NCBI RefSeq assembly: GCF_000003855.2
Contig: NW_003101676.1
Location: 763,531-827,530 of the forward strand
Length of the DNA: 64,000 nucleotides
Source: Blastomyces gilchristii SLH14081
Taxonomy: Eukaryota; Ascomycota; Eurotiomycetes; Onygenales; Ajellomycetaceae
Direction: 5' to 3'
Shown: piece by piece, positions 10,717-23,219 of the stretch
How the letters are laid out: each line of letters opens with the position of its first letter
Numbering within the stretch: the first letter of the stretch is position 1
Translations under genes and position numbers: made by a program
The notes under the pieces: generated by a model
Told to the model about the DNA's origin: nothing
The model's input: only the letters and a program-made list of their open reading frames with translations
Database searches by the model: none

Positions 10717-12158
10717 GTGACATCAGACCATACTGTTTCTGTTTCTGAGAAGATGCAACAGCGTATTGAACGGGTCGCGGAAGACCTAAACTGTCTCAAA
10801 AAGTTCTACAACATTCCCTTTTCTCCCGAGAGAGTGAGCCGGCTTCAGGCATACTACAATGAGCAGCTCAGCGATCTTAGCAAAGAAGGCTTTGATAGCC
10901 ATTCTCAGGACGGTAATATTGACTACTTGCTTTTGCAAAACTACCTGAAGCGGAACATGAAACAGCTCGACACCTTGATGCGTAAAGGAGCGAGAAGATG
11001 CAACCTCTTCTCCCATTCGCCTCCATGATAATCAATCTTTGTCAAGGTAGGTAGAAAATGAACCCAATAAACGGGTAGGGAGCCGCTGGTGACCTAGACT
11101 ACGCCACCAAAGTCATCTCCGAATTAAAATAGCGCGTAGAAACCGGGAAGGTAACAATTGACAAACCAAGTGCTTCCCGTGCCGCAAAAGCGGCAGACCA
11201 GCTCCGCAATCACTTACAGGAGTGGTTTGGTTTCTTCAATGCCTACGATCCGTTGTTTACCTGGTGGGTGAACCATATGGTAAGATCGCCAAGGCACTAG
11301 AAGAGCTCACAACTTTTATTGGCGAGAAACTCATGGGCACCACCCCTGGCGACGAAGAGGACGCTATTGTTGGAAAGCCCATCGGCCGCGATGGCCTGCT
11401 TGTCGACCTTGGTGTGAGGCTGAAATGATAAAAGTAGCCACTGAGCTGGGCTATAGCGGCAACTGGCACCAGGCTCTCGAGTTTGTGAAGACCCTCCAGG
11501 TAGAGCCGGGCCAACAGACCACTTGTGCGATCTCGCACTCGAAGCAATCGATTACGTGACAAAGCAGCATGACCTCGTTACTGTTCCACCCCTCGCGGCG
11601 GGGACGTGGAGAATGTTCATGATGTCGCTAGCATAGCACAAGCAAGTCCCTTTTTTCCTTTGCGGAGAGAAAATCATGGTGTCATACCCTACAGCGGATA
11701 TGGCCCATGAATCCAAATTAATGAGCATACGCGGGTACAACATCCATTTCGCCCGCGCAACGGTCTTCCACGAGTTGATCGCTGGCCATTATTTGCAAAC
11801 GTATATGCGTGCGCATCATCTTCTCCTTAAAGTTCCAACTGAGATTGATGACTGCACAGGAGTGCGCTGATCAGCTTGTGAAACGGGTGGGCCACGAGCT
11901 GGCAACAGCGGAAGGTGAGTTAAGGAGATCATTTGATGGAGACTATACGCCGTTATACCAAGCGGGCTATATGTTGGGAGCGTTGTAACTCTATGCATTG
12001 AGGAAGGAAGTGGTGGATGGGATGATGATGCCTGAAAAGGAATTTCATGCTCGTATATTGAAGGAGAACCACATACCGATTGAGTTGTTTAGGGCGCTTT
12101 AAAGGACTTGCCAGTAGGGAGAGATTTCAGGACAAAATGGCGTTTCTATGAAAAATAA
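10717..12158 (+). pseudogene. DUF885-family metallopeptidase pseudogene
   Basis: Decayed copy of a fungal DUF885 protein, a family of predicted zinc peptidases normally near 580-600 residues. Visible pieces in order are VSEKMQQRIERVAEDL, IDYLLLQNYLKRNMKQLD, AAGDLDYATKVISELK, EWFGFFNAYDPLFTWWV, GDEEDAIVGKPIGRDGLL, SYPTADMAHESKLMS, the zinc-site-like FHELIAGH at 11770-11793, VKRVGHELATAEGELRRSF, QAGYMLGAL and LYALRKEVVDG. Breaks are: no ATG at the homologous start (the frame opens with GTG); several in-frame stops around 11040-11150; TAA where the family has Gln between GAL and LYAL (a C-to-T type change); a shift in a T-run near 12103; and an apparent loss of roughly 45-50 codons between the HExxH region and RVGHE. 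That loss removes the segment expected to carry another metal ligand. It ends at TAA 12156-12158. Confidence 0.85.
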
Positions 12159-13977
12159 CTGGTTGGTGTGTTCTGAGTGTTGGGGCGGGTGATCTTCCGG
12201 ATGGGGATGTATATTACCGCATTCTACAAGTGCTTAAAAACCCACGCGTCGTGTGTTTCCTGAAGCGGGAAGACAGCCCTGAAGTGAGGTGAGGGAAACG
12301 TTATATGATTGCAAATATATTGAAGCTGCCTAATATTAACATGTAGCGTAACGTTCCGTTCAGACAAACATTTTCTGCAAACCAGTGAGCTACGTTTGAC
12401 ACACGCCCCACTGATGGGAGCAATAAAGCTTTTCGCACTTGAGGCGACTCGCTTCTCGGGATCATACTCGTTGATCTGGAGGAGTTAAATTGCCAAGGTG
12501 CTAGAACCATGCGCCCCTCCGAAATGGCGGACGGCTTCATGCCCTGCTGTTATCGAATTTCCAGCATAGGTCGTTCTACCCGCAAATCGAATCATTGTCC
12601 GATGAGTCACTGAAAAAATATACCAATCCGTTTCGCGATATGCCTAGTCTAGCCCAGGGTCTTTTATCGGATATAGTATTTTGCGAAGAACCTTTGTTAT
12701 ACAAAATGAAACATCCATATGGTTCCGAGTCAAGTTATCGCAACATTCGGGCCTCGAACCAAGAGCTCCGGCCACGTTACGGCCTCATGACCGTTATGCG
12801 GGAGGTTGCGTGCGGTGCGTCTATCCCAGTGGGCGCGATACAACATGTGGAGCCGTTAAGACCTCGATAATGCGTAACCTATTCGCTGTGAATTATGAAT
12901 CTCCGGATACATATGTGCCACGATTAACGGCCTTACCGCTCTTTTGCTGCGCCTGCCGCCGCATCACAAGGCAAACGGTTCAAATTGCGCGTTGTTATGG
13001 GGAGGGAGGGTTATATGAGCATGGTCGCCGACTGATGTCCGCTTCTATGTGTAATAAGATCGATAAAGACTTGGAGAATAGGGCGGTAAACATGCCCAAT
13101 AATGTTGGTGCATGCGTGCGGTCTTTCGGTCGTTTCTAGTGCGAAAGTCCTGCAGAAGAACAAAGGTGCCCAATTCGCCATCTCATGTTGCTACCCGTGG
13201 GATCGGCGTGGATCCGAAGATGGAGCCTTTTACCCGCTTCACTATTCGACACGCTAGAATTCTCCTGTCTTCCATGCATGTTTCGATTATTGACACCGTT
13301 TAATTATGGTAGAACGTCCTTGGATATGCACGCCTTTACCAAAGTTTGGCCGAACAAAGGTTTTCGTTTTCTCTCTCTCTCTCTCTATCCCTTTATTTTT
13401 TTTATCTTTATTGTTCTTATTCTTGTTTACCTTCCTCCGGGTTTCATACTTGTAAACGTGCTTTGGTTGATCGTTTTGTTTTTGTTTTATTTTTATTTCT
13501 TTTGCCTTGGACTACCCGATATCAATATGTTTCGTTGGCAGTACGACTCCGTACAGTGCAATTAATTTAGATCGTATGCAGGGTCTAACTGCAATGAAGC
13601 GTGCAAAATGATCGTATCCCAACGAAGGGCAGCTGCTTCTCTAAGCTTGCGTTAACTTCATGATTTCCTGCTAGACTGTGTTGTTTGCAATAGTGATTTG
13701 CTGTCAATCAACCTTCGTTCTTCGTTCCTCCTGCTGGTGGCTTTCTATCTTCTGCACAATATACCTGCCCAGACACTGTCCAGGGTAGGTACTGTACATA
13801 AGTATATATAGGCCCACACCTCGTCTTTCTCTAGAATGTTTCTTCTCGTTAACAACCTTAATACTTCATCTTGACAAATTTCTTTCCACTCCGCCCCTCT
13901 ATAGCATACTAGAATTTGCAAATTCAACTTCTTATCTCTCTTGCTTCCCTTTTTCAGTCAAACTTCCCTCCGTTAAC
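12159..13977. other. intergenic region with one unassigned frame; MIOX promoter
   Basis: About 1.8 kb. A frame at 12541-12870 (plus) reads like protein (SFYPQIESLSDESLKKYTNP, RPRYGLMTVMREVACG) but matches nothing I recognise; it may be a third relic. From 13365 to 13500 the plus strand is very pyrimidine-rich, with a (CT)n run at 13371-13386. A second C/T-rich stretch at 13925-13975 sits directly before the myo-inositol oxygenase start, as is common in fungal promoters and leaders. A possible TATA-like TATATA lies at 13803-13808. Confidence 0.4.
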
Positions 13978-15002
13978 ATGGCTCCCGCAAGGATTGACAA
14001 CGTCACGTTTGATGTGACACGCGACGGCGGTGCCCTCGACAAGACATCAGATGATATCGATATTGTCAATGTCTTGAAAGCAGAACTCGAGGGATCCATC
14101 CCTTATGATCAGCCCAAATTTGGAGCAGACAAGGACAAGTCCAAGTTCCGGCAATACGAGACTGCCTGCGAACGGGTCAAGGCTTTCTATCGAGAGCAGC
14201 ACGAGAAGCAAACGGTTGCATACAATCTGAAAGCCCGTAACGAGTTCCGGTCCAGAGTCAGAGCTGAGATGACAATTTGGGAAGCAATTGAGAAACTCGA
14301 TACCTTGATCGACGAGTCAGATCCGGACACCTCCCTCTCCCAAATCGGCCATCTTCTCCAATCCGCTGAAGCCATCAGGCGCGACGGAAAGCCAAGATGG
14401 ATGCAACTCACTGGCTTGATTCATGACCTAGGGAAGCTTCTCTTCTTCTTTGGCGCAGAAGGCCAATGGGACGTGGTAGGAGATACATTCCCAGTTGGAT
14501 GCGCCTTTGACGAGCGAATTATCTATCCCGAGACATTTGCAAACAATCCTGATCTTGGGCACCAAATATACGGGACCAAGTTCGGCATATATTACCCCAA
14601 CTGCGGCCTTGATAATGTCATGCTTTCCTGGGGCCATGACGAGTATCTGTACAATGTCGTCAAGACCCAGTCGACCCTCCCCAAGGAGGCACTGGCCATG
14701 ATTCGCTATCATTCGTTTTATCCCTGGCACACGGCTGGTGCATATAGGCACCTGATGAACGACGACGACGAGCGCATGCTTGAGGCGGTCAAGGCTTTCA
14801 ACCCGTATGATCTATACAGCAAGACTGATGACGTTCCGAATATCGAAGAACTAAAGGTATGTCAATTATCCGTCTCTTTTTTCAGGTCCATCAATAGAAT
14901 AATGTGATCAATTAGAAAAGTACTAACTTTGCACCAATCCTGCAGCCTTACTACCTCGAGCTCATCGAAGAATTTTTCCCGCAACACGTTGTGAAATGGT
15001 GA
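13978..15002 (+). CDS. MIOX: inositol oxygenase (myo-inositol to D-glucuronate)
   Basis: A 311-residue protein from two exons, 13978-14856 and 14946-15002, with an intron at 14857-14945 (GTATGT donor, TGCAG acceptor). It belongs to the MIOX family of non-haem di-iron enzymes, which use O2 to cleave myo-inositol to glucuronate, the first step of inositol breakdown in the cytosol. The HD-domain metal ligands of the family are all present: His125 (SQIGHLLQSAEAIR), His149-Asp150 (LTGLIHDLGK), His220 (LSWGHDEY), His245 (MIRYHSFYPWH) and Asp278 (FNPYDLYSK). Length and the Trp-terminated C-terminus (EEFFPQHVVKW) are typical. The ATG has a good context after a C/T-rich leader. No partner gene for glucuronate use is adjacent. 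Confidence 0.97.
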
Positions 15003-18000
15003 AAGAACCTTGGAAGTTGACACTGTTGAGTGCGCTAATGCATGAGACTACCCTAGGTTAGGCTCCTCCTGCAGACAGGGCAGGGCCATACATCAAATTA
15101 TGCATGCAGTTATTAATTCTATTGGTTCTTTTACCCTGATTTTTTCACCCTTCTACCCAAACACGAATTTCCCATTTAATAATATTGTTTTTTTTTATTT
15201 TTATTTTTTTATTTTTTAATTCCGTTTGTCATGCGTGATTCTATCCAGCGCGTCGGGTTAGATATTTTACTTTTTTTACTTTTTACTTTTCCCCCCCCTT
15301 TTTTCCCCGATCCCCGTGTGTAGTTAGCCTTAAATGGCTTGATGTCCAGGTTGCCCTGGATTTAATAATAATGCTCCCCCTCCGTTTTATCCGTTATCCG
15401 TTTTCTTTTTCTTTTTCTTTTCTTTTTTTTTTTTTTTTTTTCTTTTCTTTTTTGTTCATTCAGGGCATCCCATCCTACATTTTCCACGACTGACATTGCG
15501 CAACAACTATTCCGAGAGTGTGGTTGATTGTGTGACAAGCCACGCCCGATATCATTTTCTCGTCCTTGGTCCTTGTCACTATTTAATATTGCATACTTTG
15601 AGTGGTTGTCCAGTCTGAACGTGACTGATTCCCGCGTTAACTTTCCTTTATCTCTTGTCTTCTTTCTTTTTTCCCCCGTTTCTTTTGCTTTTTCGTATCC
15701 ATTTATTACTCGGACATAACAGACCTTACTTATTTAATTATATTAACAAAAGTTGTAGTGTTAGTTACTTTACTATATCAAGAGTCCATTCCTTGGAATT
15801 TAAAAGAACGCTAACGACATGCGTTTACCAGAGCCTTCAGTGAATACATTGCATATTTTTGCCCACTTATTCTTTGTTTGTTTTTAGTATACTAGCCTTA
15901 TTTGATTTCCATTCAATAGCCTCACAAGCCAATCGTGATCAAGGTGCTGTTCCTCAAGATATAGTTTGAACAATCCAGGTTAACACACATTTACATGGAT
16001 ATTGGTTGTTTTATTCCCTGCCCCTGCGCCAAAATACAAAATAAAAGATGCACCTGCAGCGTATTGCATTTTTTCTGAAGATCCACCCCCGACAACAACA
16101 ATCATTGTTCTTCTGTATTTAAACCCTTAATTGCTCTTCCTGAGTTTCTCGTTACTGAAATATTCGGGCTTTTACCTTTAACCTCCCTAGCCTACTGCAC
16201 TTCTTTCGGTGTTTAGGGACAACAATTGACTCGCCTAAACCCTAAACAATACTGATTCCAAGCCTGCGGTTTTTGGTGGAAAAGTAAAGCCCGGAAAGAT
16301 CTAAACTTTGTTGTAGAATATCTTTGAAGCCAAAGTATTCCCCCTATAGGTCCATGTATGTATGTATGTACCTTGGTAAGTAGATACTAAGTATGTCGCA
16401 GATCCCCTTAACGCCTTCGCTGTTGCTCCAAACGTTTAAGTTTTTATATAAAATATTTTTGAACAAAGGGAATTATGTGATTTTTCATTGAATTGCTTTG
16501 GCGATACTCAGAGTGTTTGCTTGTGTGCTCAGTTTTATCCAATGTCCATAGTGAAGGAGTGGTATACGCAGCCTTCCTTTTAATTGTTCATTTTCGGAAC
16601 TGGTAAGGTGACCCAAGCCAGATGCTCCCTGGGCTAGAATCAATTCTCTGTCGAACTATGAGCCTCTACTATATTATACACGATGCTTGGGGCATAGATC
16701 GGGCCCTCGGCGCTGTGCGAAATAATTCTATAGAATATTACTAGGAAATATACCTATGAGTAGTTAATAGTCACCGGGAGGTCCACTATTCATCGTCAAC
16801 CCAAAAGGAGGACGCGGTGCGCAGGTTACAAGAAATTGAGAAAAAGTTGGAGTTTAAACCAAGTTTTAAGCTTAATTGGACCCGCTTTAAGCCCCGCGGG
16901 GCCGATTAATTCTAACTAACCCAATTAGGTGTAACTACGTAACCGCCAAACCTCCAACATGCAAGAGAAGAAAGGGAAGCAAAGAGAAAATGATACAACC
17001 ACTGCGCGGGGATTTCAGCAATTCAGATACAGTAGGATAAGAGGATCGGAACATGCTCCCGGAAAACCAGAACTACATCTGCTCGTTTTGATAGCGGGCG
17101 AACAATTGAAAGAGAATACATGAAATCTGCTACAAGGATCTTTGGTTATCTACTCACTCCCTCTTGAGAATAAATAGCATATTGTTCATTCTCTTAGAGA
17201 GATGTGACAGGACCCAGCATGAGAAGCTTCCTCAAAGCTCTCCAAGAAATCAGTGAGCGACATTTGAGCTGGCCACTCCATGAATACTTCACAACAGTTT
17301 TGCTTTGCCGTGTTAAAAGATGAAAAGGACACATTGCTATGAGGGTTATCATAGTTTAACAATGAAAGCTCCGTCGCCCCGTGGCGGGCGTTTCTTGATA
17401 TCGATCATTTATGAGCGAGTCCCGGCAGCCGATCCTTATTTCACTTTCAATACAACCAGAGAGCGCCTGGAGATTTATAAACAATCTTGCAGGGACATTG
17501 ATGAAGACACCTACTCTAGGACGGGTTAGATGCAGAGATCCCGCCACTTTGCTAGGGGTGGCTGATAGTTTTGTCTGTCCTTGCCGATTCGATGACTTTC
17601 AACCCTCTCGTCACGAAAATAGGGCTAAAAACGAAGTTTTTCCTTTCTTTCCTTCAGCTACACAGCTGGTGTTTTCTCTATTGCTCAGCGGGTTAGGATG
17701 GATATGGTCTGGTTCGCTGTTGAGAACATAGTTGACGCGTCCTGTAAAAGGGATTTATCGAGTGCCCGTGCTTTATGAGCTTGCATTTCGTAGCGCCAAA
17801 GGGACTCATACACCATCACTGGCAGCGAGCACTAGGAATACGATGCCTATCAGGTGGTGATGAGGGGGCGATGCGGCGCTGCATACTCCGGAGAAGGAAA
17901 CACTACTGTGGTGAGGGTAGCCATGGTGCTGACCCCAAAACCGGGGACAGACATATGTTAGCAAAGCGGTTGATAGAATGCAATTGCAGCGGACTGGGGA

Positions 18001-18583
18001 TATCCTGTCGGAGAGGAGGAAAGATTTACAACTCGCTCGCTCCAGGTGGATGGAAACTTGACTTCTGCAGAATGCCACAAATTCCTATCTCGTTTTCTTT
18101 GTGGCTGCTAGACGACCTGTTCTTCTATTGTTCTTCATAATAAACCTAGGCTTACATACGAACATGAGGGTATTTTTAGACCGAATCACTAAAAATGAAA
18201 TATTTAAATAGGACGGAGCATGCACTTATAAGTGTTCAACAAAGACTTCCACCGATGAGGATTAGGTACCAAAGTTTTCATTATATTTACATTCGTGGTG
18301 TTCTATTAATTTAACAAGGAATTAAACATTTTTGGAAATATGATAGGGAATCTCGAAACCCGCTAGGTCGACAAAAGGAGATAGATAGATATGCAATGGA
18401 CATCATGCCCAAGGGGGAAAAAAAGGAAAAAAAAATAAAACAAGAAAAAAAGAGAAAAAAAGAGAAGAAAAAAAGACTGGTATGCAAACGCCGAACAAAA
18501 TTAAATGGACCGTTGCTAACATAAACCCCATGTGCCCCCTTAGGAGTGACTTATTAGGTCAGTCGAGTGTACTCGACTTGCTA
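15003..18583. other. 3.6-kb gene-poor stretch
   Basis: No supportable gene on either strand. Features seen: the MIOX 3' flank; long T-rich tracts at 15187-15440; a (GTAT)n run near 16356-16370; an A-rich tract at 18417-18475. Frames at 17320-18140 are short, mutually overlapping and without family resemblance. A small G+C palindrome (CCCCGCGGGG) lies near 16892. The right end is the 3' flank of the RTA1-like gene. Confidence 0.45.
15187..15440. repeat. T-rich low-complexity tract
   Basis: Plus-strand sequence dominated by T with interspersed C and single A, ending in an almost pure T run of about 25 bases near 15420-15441. It lies downstream of MIOX and probably overlaps or follows its 3' untranslated region. 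Confidence 0.8.
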
Positions 18584-19634
18584 CTATCGTCTGCTCCCGA
18601 TAAGTTCCATTTGAGTGGAGTCCCCATCTTGGGATATATGGCCTTTTAGCTCCTCGCCGTGAGTAGTAGTTTCTGTGCCAAAGCACCGACCTGGATGGAA
18701 TGCGTTAAGAACCAACACAGCAAGAGCAACCATAACACCTTCGAGGCCAATAAATAGGGGTTCATCTTTGAGCAGCGGTCCATCCCAACCACCCGAAAGC
18801 TCTGCAATTCGATAGACACATCGGGTAAAGATGAACAGAGTAGCCAGCGAGAGGGCAGTAAGGAAGCCACGGAAGGCAAATGACGAACGGAGCATAGCAT
18901 GCTTGGGGTCTAGAGCTTCGACGCCAATTGATTGCATGCGGAGCACGGTTCGGATAGCGAAATCCATAGCGAGTAGGATGAAAACGCCTAGAATGACGAC
19001 CTGCCAGACAACACCGGCAATCATAAGGTTCGTACCGACATCTGCCGCAGAAGTTCCGTGGTCGGCGGAGCTAGCAAGCCCTCCTCCAGCGCCTTGAAGC
19101 GCCAGCGCGAGGATGTCGCATGGAATGAAAATCCGTGGATACCAAACTGCGGGGATCCGGGAATTTTCGCGGCCGAATGTTGTGACGATTCTTGAGAGGC
19201 AGAAATAAATACCGGCGGCGAGGAAGGCCGGTCCAATTGTCAGGCAGCAGATTTGGACCATAAATGGATTCTAGGGTTGGGGGAATGTTAACAAACATGG
19301 GCAACATCCCTCTAGAGATATTTATATTGAATCATTCACGTACCTGTGCCCATGGATTGTCGTACATCAATATCCGACCGATGTATCCGATAAGCTCGCA
19401 CAGAGTACCAAGGGCCATTGCAATGGAAAATCCTAGAAACCGCCTCGAAGTGAAGGCTTGTACGACATATGCAAGAAATGAGACGCCGAAAATTACAGCA
19501 AAAGCAATGTTTGCCGAACGTGTCGGGCGGTAGCCATAGTATGAATTTTCAATATCACATATCTCGAAAGTGCATGAGTCTCCAGTCATATAGTCTTGAC
19601 GGCGGACAAGCGCCGACAGAAGGGAGGCAGACAT
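18584..19634 (-). CDS. RTA1-like seven-transmembrane protein
   Basis: A 325-residue protein from exons 19634-19344 and 19270-18584, with an intron at 19343-19271 (GTACGT donor, CCCTAG acceptor). It belongs to the RTA1/RTM1 family of fungal plasma-membrane proteins (Rta1, Rsb1, Pug1 type), linked to lipid translocation and resistance to toxic lipids or azoles. Seven hydrophobic segments are visible. Family-typical text includes ALGTLCELIGYIGRILMYDN at the exon 1 end, FLAAGIYFCLSRIV, the region with IPCDILALALQGAGGG, RCVYRIAEL in the segment 6-7 loop, and FIGLEGVMVALAVLVLNAFH leading to the HPGR motif. The C-terminal tail is short and polar. The substrate cannot be told from sequence. Confidence 0.93.
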
Positions 19635-21168
19635 TGATTGATGATCGAGAGGGAGGAAATGTAGGTTAAGAACAAAATATGTCGAGAAAATAAATAAGTT
19701 CCCGAACTATGAAAGAGAAAGACTGGAGGATGATTGTTTGTAGTGAAAAGATACTTCCCATCTCAAGGGAGAGTCATGATATTTATCTATTTGATATCAA
19801 AGGCACAGTTTGCTCCCCTGGTCTAAATAGTTAAGGCAATAGGTGGGAAGATGAGACCTGTCATGGCCTTGGGCATCTGCCACAAATACAAGGTATCAAA
19901 TCCGATTCTCATTTCTCCGAAGTTGAGCATAGCAGCAAAAGACTTGGGCCTTTGACATCTGTGCTTGTCAAGGTGGATGGGCCAATTGGAAGCTCACATC
20001 AGCGTCTAGGGGAAACGTCATGGGGAACTACTTTAACATCGGACTTATTATTTTGTGTTTTCTGTGATTGAGGTAACTTACTCCGTACTCGCACGTAAGA
20101 CGGCTCGAGGAAGAAGCTCCAAAACAAAACAGAGAATCTGCGCTGCCTAATTAAGCCACCAAGAAACGTCGTCAGCATCAATCAGGCCTGTCCGTAGGGT
20201 AGGGTTTTCATTCGTCTGAGATGGGCTACCGGCCGATCTAAGAACCCGCAGCCTATTCCTGTTGTGGTAAAAACTGGGAGAGGGCTGAAGGGCCAAGGAG
20301 TTAAAGTTGATTTACGCTGCGTAGCGCCTGGCTTCGGTCCCCCGATCCGAAAACGACACAGCGTGTATTTATTATTTAACTGGTCGTTAGCTAATGATTG
20401 GAACTAGTTAAATTAACGAGCAAAGCAGCAAGCGGTGCGTGCCAGGAGAGAGCGCCAAGTATGTCGGAAATATTGCAGCCTGTTCGACATTCCCCGCCGG
20501 CATCCTTTTGAGCACGACGGACATAACTCTAATCGGACGAGGCGCATGCGTGATTCTACAGCGATTCTAGCTCGCTGAGCCACTGGTCCGTTCTGGCTTG
20601 TCCAACAGCACTGTTCCTGATCCTTACCGGCGTTGTCATGACTCTTGTGGTCTAGATTTCAAGACCGAATGATACGCACGTAGTTACTCGTTGAAATTGT
20701 GATGTGCCGATTTTCTAGGTCTTGCTGGTTAATGAACACTTGTTCGGCGGCGGGAATTGCTACTATAGCATTGTAAATACTCAACTCGGTAGTTACATGT
20801 TCATGCTAACCTCCGAGCGAGCCATCCCTCTGAGAAAGAGGATGCCTTTCAATCAGAGCATTTGGGATAGCGTTCAGGGATGAAGCAAATTAGCTCGCCT
20901 GCAGATGATTGTGAGTCCATTGACTCTCCACGCCTGACTAATTATGAATGGTGAAATTTGTATCGACGTATTCTTATAAAAATGGGCATCGTATTCGGAC
21001 GTGCCCTTCCCTTGCACTCAAAATAAAGCCAGTGACGACGGCTCAACTCCCCCTTTGGCCGATCAGAGATCAAGACAAGGTCCAGGGTTCCTTACTAATA
21101 ATTAGAACCCAGCCAAATTCGTCCAAAATCTAAACTAAACAGCCACCTAATAAATTGTTATCAACACC
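19635..21168. other. divergent intergenic region
   Basis: About 1.5 kb between the RTA1-like gene (minus) and the GFA-domain gene (plus), expected to hold both promoters. No gene, repeat or strong motif recognised. Confidence 0.45.
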
Positions 21169-21831
21169 ATGTCGTCCATCCCTAACGAACCTTTTTCTCT
21201 CCATGGAGGGTGTCATTGCAAGGCGATTCGTTATACTGTCTCATTCCCCAAGTTCGACGAACGGCCGGTTCTGAACCCAAATCACCCACCGGAACAACCT
21301 GACGTTAAAGCCCCCCTGATATGCTTTGACCACTGTAGCGACTGTAGAAGCGCTTCAGGGGTGCCCGTGCAGATTTGGAACATATGCCCGCAAAAGTTCA
21401 TAGCCTTTTCATTACTGCGCCGGTGCGATGATGCAAGCGGTTCATCTGGCCCCTGCAGCGATTCCAGCAACGCAAGGATTGATATCACCGGTGACCAGCT
21501 TGTTCACCCGAGCGAAACAGCGAAGGAAACTTATTTGACTTATTACGCTTCTTCCAAGTCAGTATGGCGCACATTCTGCTCCAGATGCGGGACCAACGTG
21601 TCCTTTGTAGCCTTTGAGGAGGTGGGGTCGGAGACTCTCATGGATCTGGGGACGGGGACTTTGGACCACGAAAGCCTTCAGCTAGTTGGGATGCCACAGC
21701 GTCACATTTGGTGGGACTCTGGGGTCGACTGGGTGAAAAGGCTGATGGCAGAGGGGGAGGCGGGTTCTTCGCAAAATGCGCTGCCCAAGCATTCAGGGGG
21801 GGATATTTACGAGATAATCCAAGAGAAGTGA
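21169..21831 (+). CDS. GFA/CENP-V-fold zinc-binding protein
   Basis: An intron-free 220-residue protein with the glutathione-dependent formaldehyde-activating (GFA) fold. Cysteines follow the family pattern: Cys15 and Cys17 (GGCHCKAIRY), Cys52 then Cys56 and Cys59 (CFDHCSDCRSASG), and Cys137 and Cys140 (FCSRCGTNVSF). These would bind one structural and one catalytic-type zinc. The family name comes from a bacterial enzyme that speeds glutathione-formaldehyde adduct formation, and most fungal members have no proven reaction, so the activity here is open. There is a Ser/Cys-rich insertion at about residues 86-100. ATG at 21169 is preceded by an A-rich leader and is followed at once by the domain. 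Confidence 0.9.
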   Translation: MSSIPNEPFSLHGGCHCKAIRYTVSFPKFDERPVLNPNHPPEQPDVKAPLICFDHCSDCRSASGVPVQIWNICPQKFIAFSLLRRCDDASGSSGPCSDSSNARIDITGDQLVHPSETAKETYLTYYASSKSVWRTFCSRCGTNVSFVAFEEVGSETLMDLGTGTLDHESLQLVGMPQRHIWWDSGVDWVKRLMAEGEAGSSQNALPKHSGGDIYEIIQEK

Positions 21832-23219
21832 AACCGAATTGAGAAAAGCGAACACTATCACGAATAACGAATACCGCTTGAATTCGACCCAACGAGAACA
21901 ACGAGCCGTCCCTAACGGCTTGTTGTATTCTTCCCTTCGTCGCCGCGCCGCCGCGGTATTGTTATTCCCAGCATCTTAACATATGTGAATAATAATACTA
22001 GATGCTGTATGCCATTTTAATTCCTTCAAGATGTGATGCTACAACCTTTTAGGACTCGCTCTCAAAATGCACAGCATACAGAGGGTCATAGAATTTCATG
22101 GATAAACCCTTCACCGCAAGGACAGCTCAACAATAGCCCCATGATAGCAAGCGTCTGCAATACATGCACACCCTTTCAAAAATTTTCCACTTAGATATTC
22201 GTCTGATAGGAGGTATTTAGGCGTTGATAAGCTAATGCAAAAGCCTCCTCGTTCACAGATACCTGACACTCCGGGCTTCAATAGCAGGGGCATAATTATA
22301 TCTATACAATTGCTCCAGGGCTTACAGTTATTGGTTCCGTAATCGTTTTCGGTGCAAAGCAGTGAGGATTACCATTCACACTCCTTTCAATCTTACTGAG
22401 TCCCCTTTTTTGCCTTTTCCCCCCTTGAATTGTCACCGTTTATCAACTCCGGCGCGGCCTATTCCAGCTCCATGTTATTCTGTTATCTAACACAGATCGG
22501 ATTGTCTACCCTGGCTACAAGCCACAACCTCTAACTATCCGCGTTCCACCTGTTTTCTTATTCGGACTCAGACGTATCCTTCCCCTACCCCGGCACTTTG
22601 TAGTATTCTCCTATTTACTGAAGAGCTGCCAGCACCTGCAAATCCAGGGGGTTAACTGCTAATTGTGAGGGAGAACCTAAAAGTGAGCTCTTGCAGCTGA
22701 GATTTGAAGGTGTTCTTGAATTCCACTACTTGGTCAATTCCTTCGTATCATCAATGACTAAGTTCATCTAGGAAAATATCTGCGCGGTTTGCCAGCCTTG
22801 ATTGTCGTTAGAGGCAAAGTGCAACAATGATAGCAACTACATACCGAAAACCCGTTTCCTTGCCGGAGACCTTCTGTTGAGTGCTGTGTGAGGAGAGGCA
22901 GAAATTCCCACCAATATACCTAGGTATGAGATATTCCACAGCCCATGGATTTGGTTGTTTGTGATTCGTAGAACCATCTCACCAGCCAGAGCTAAATGTG
23001 ACATAACCGTGATATCATATCGATTTAGTTTCCAAGTTCATTCGAAAGGCAACCTTCAATGATTGGCAGGTCCTTATATAAACATATATCAACCAAAACG
23101 GACACCTCTTTCGTCTTCTGAGCAGTTAATCATTTTCATATCTTGAGAACAAATCTACTAAAACCCTACTTTTGACAATTGAGAACCCTGCCTTATCCTC
23201 GTTGTATATAGAAGACATC
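21832..23219. other. intergenic region, nothing recognised
   Basis: About 1.4 kb. No supportable coding sequence. The last 150 bp before 23220 are likely promoter and leader of the next small gene. A TATATAAAC-like stretch lies near 23075-23085. Confidence 0.4.

Noticed and set aside
17320..18140. Cluster of short frames in the gene desert
   Set aside because: Mutually overlapping on both strands, no domain, no splice pattern.
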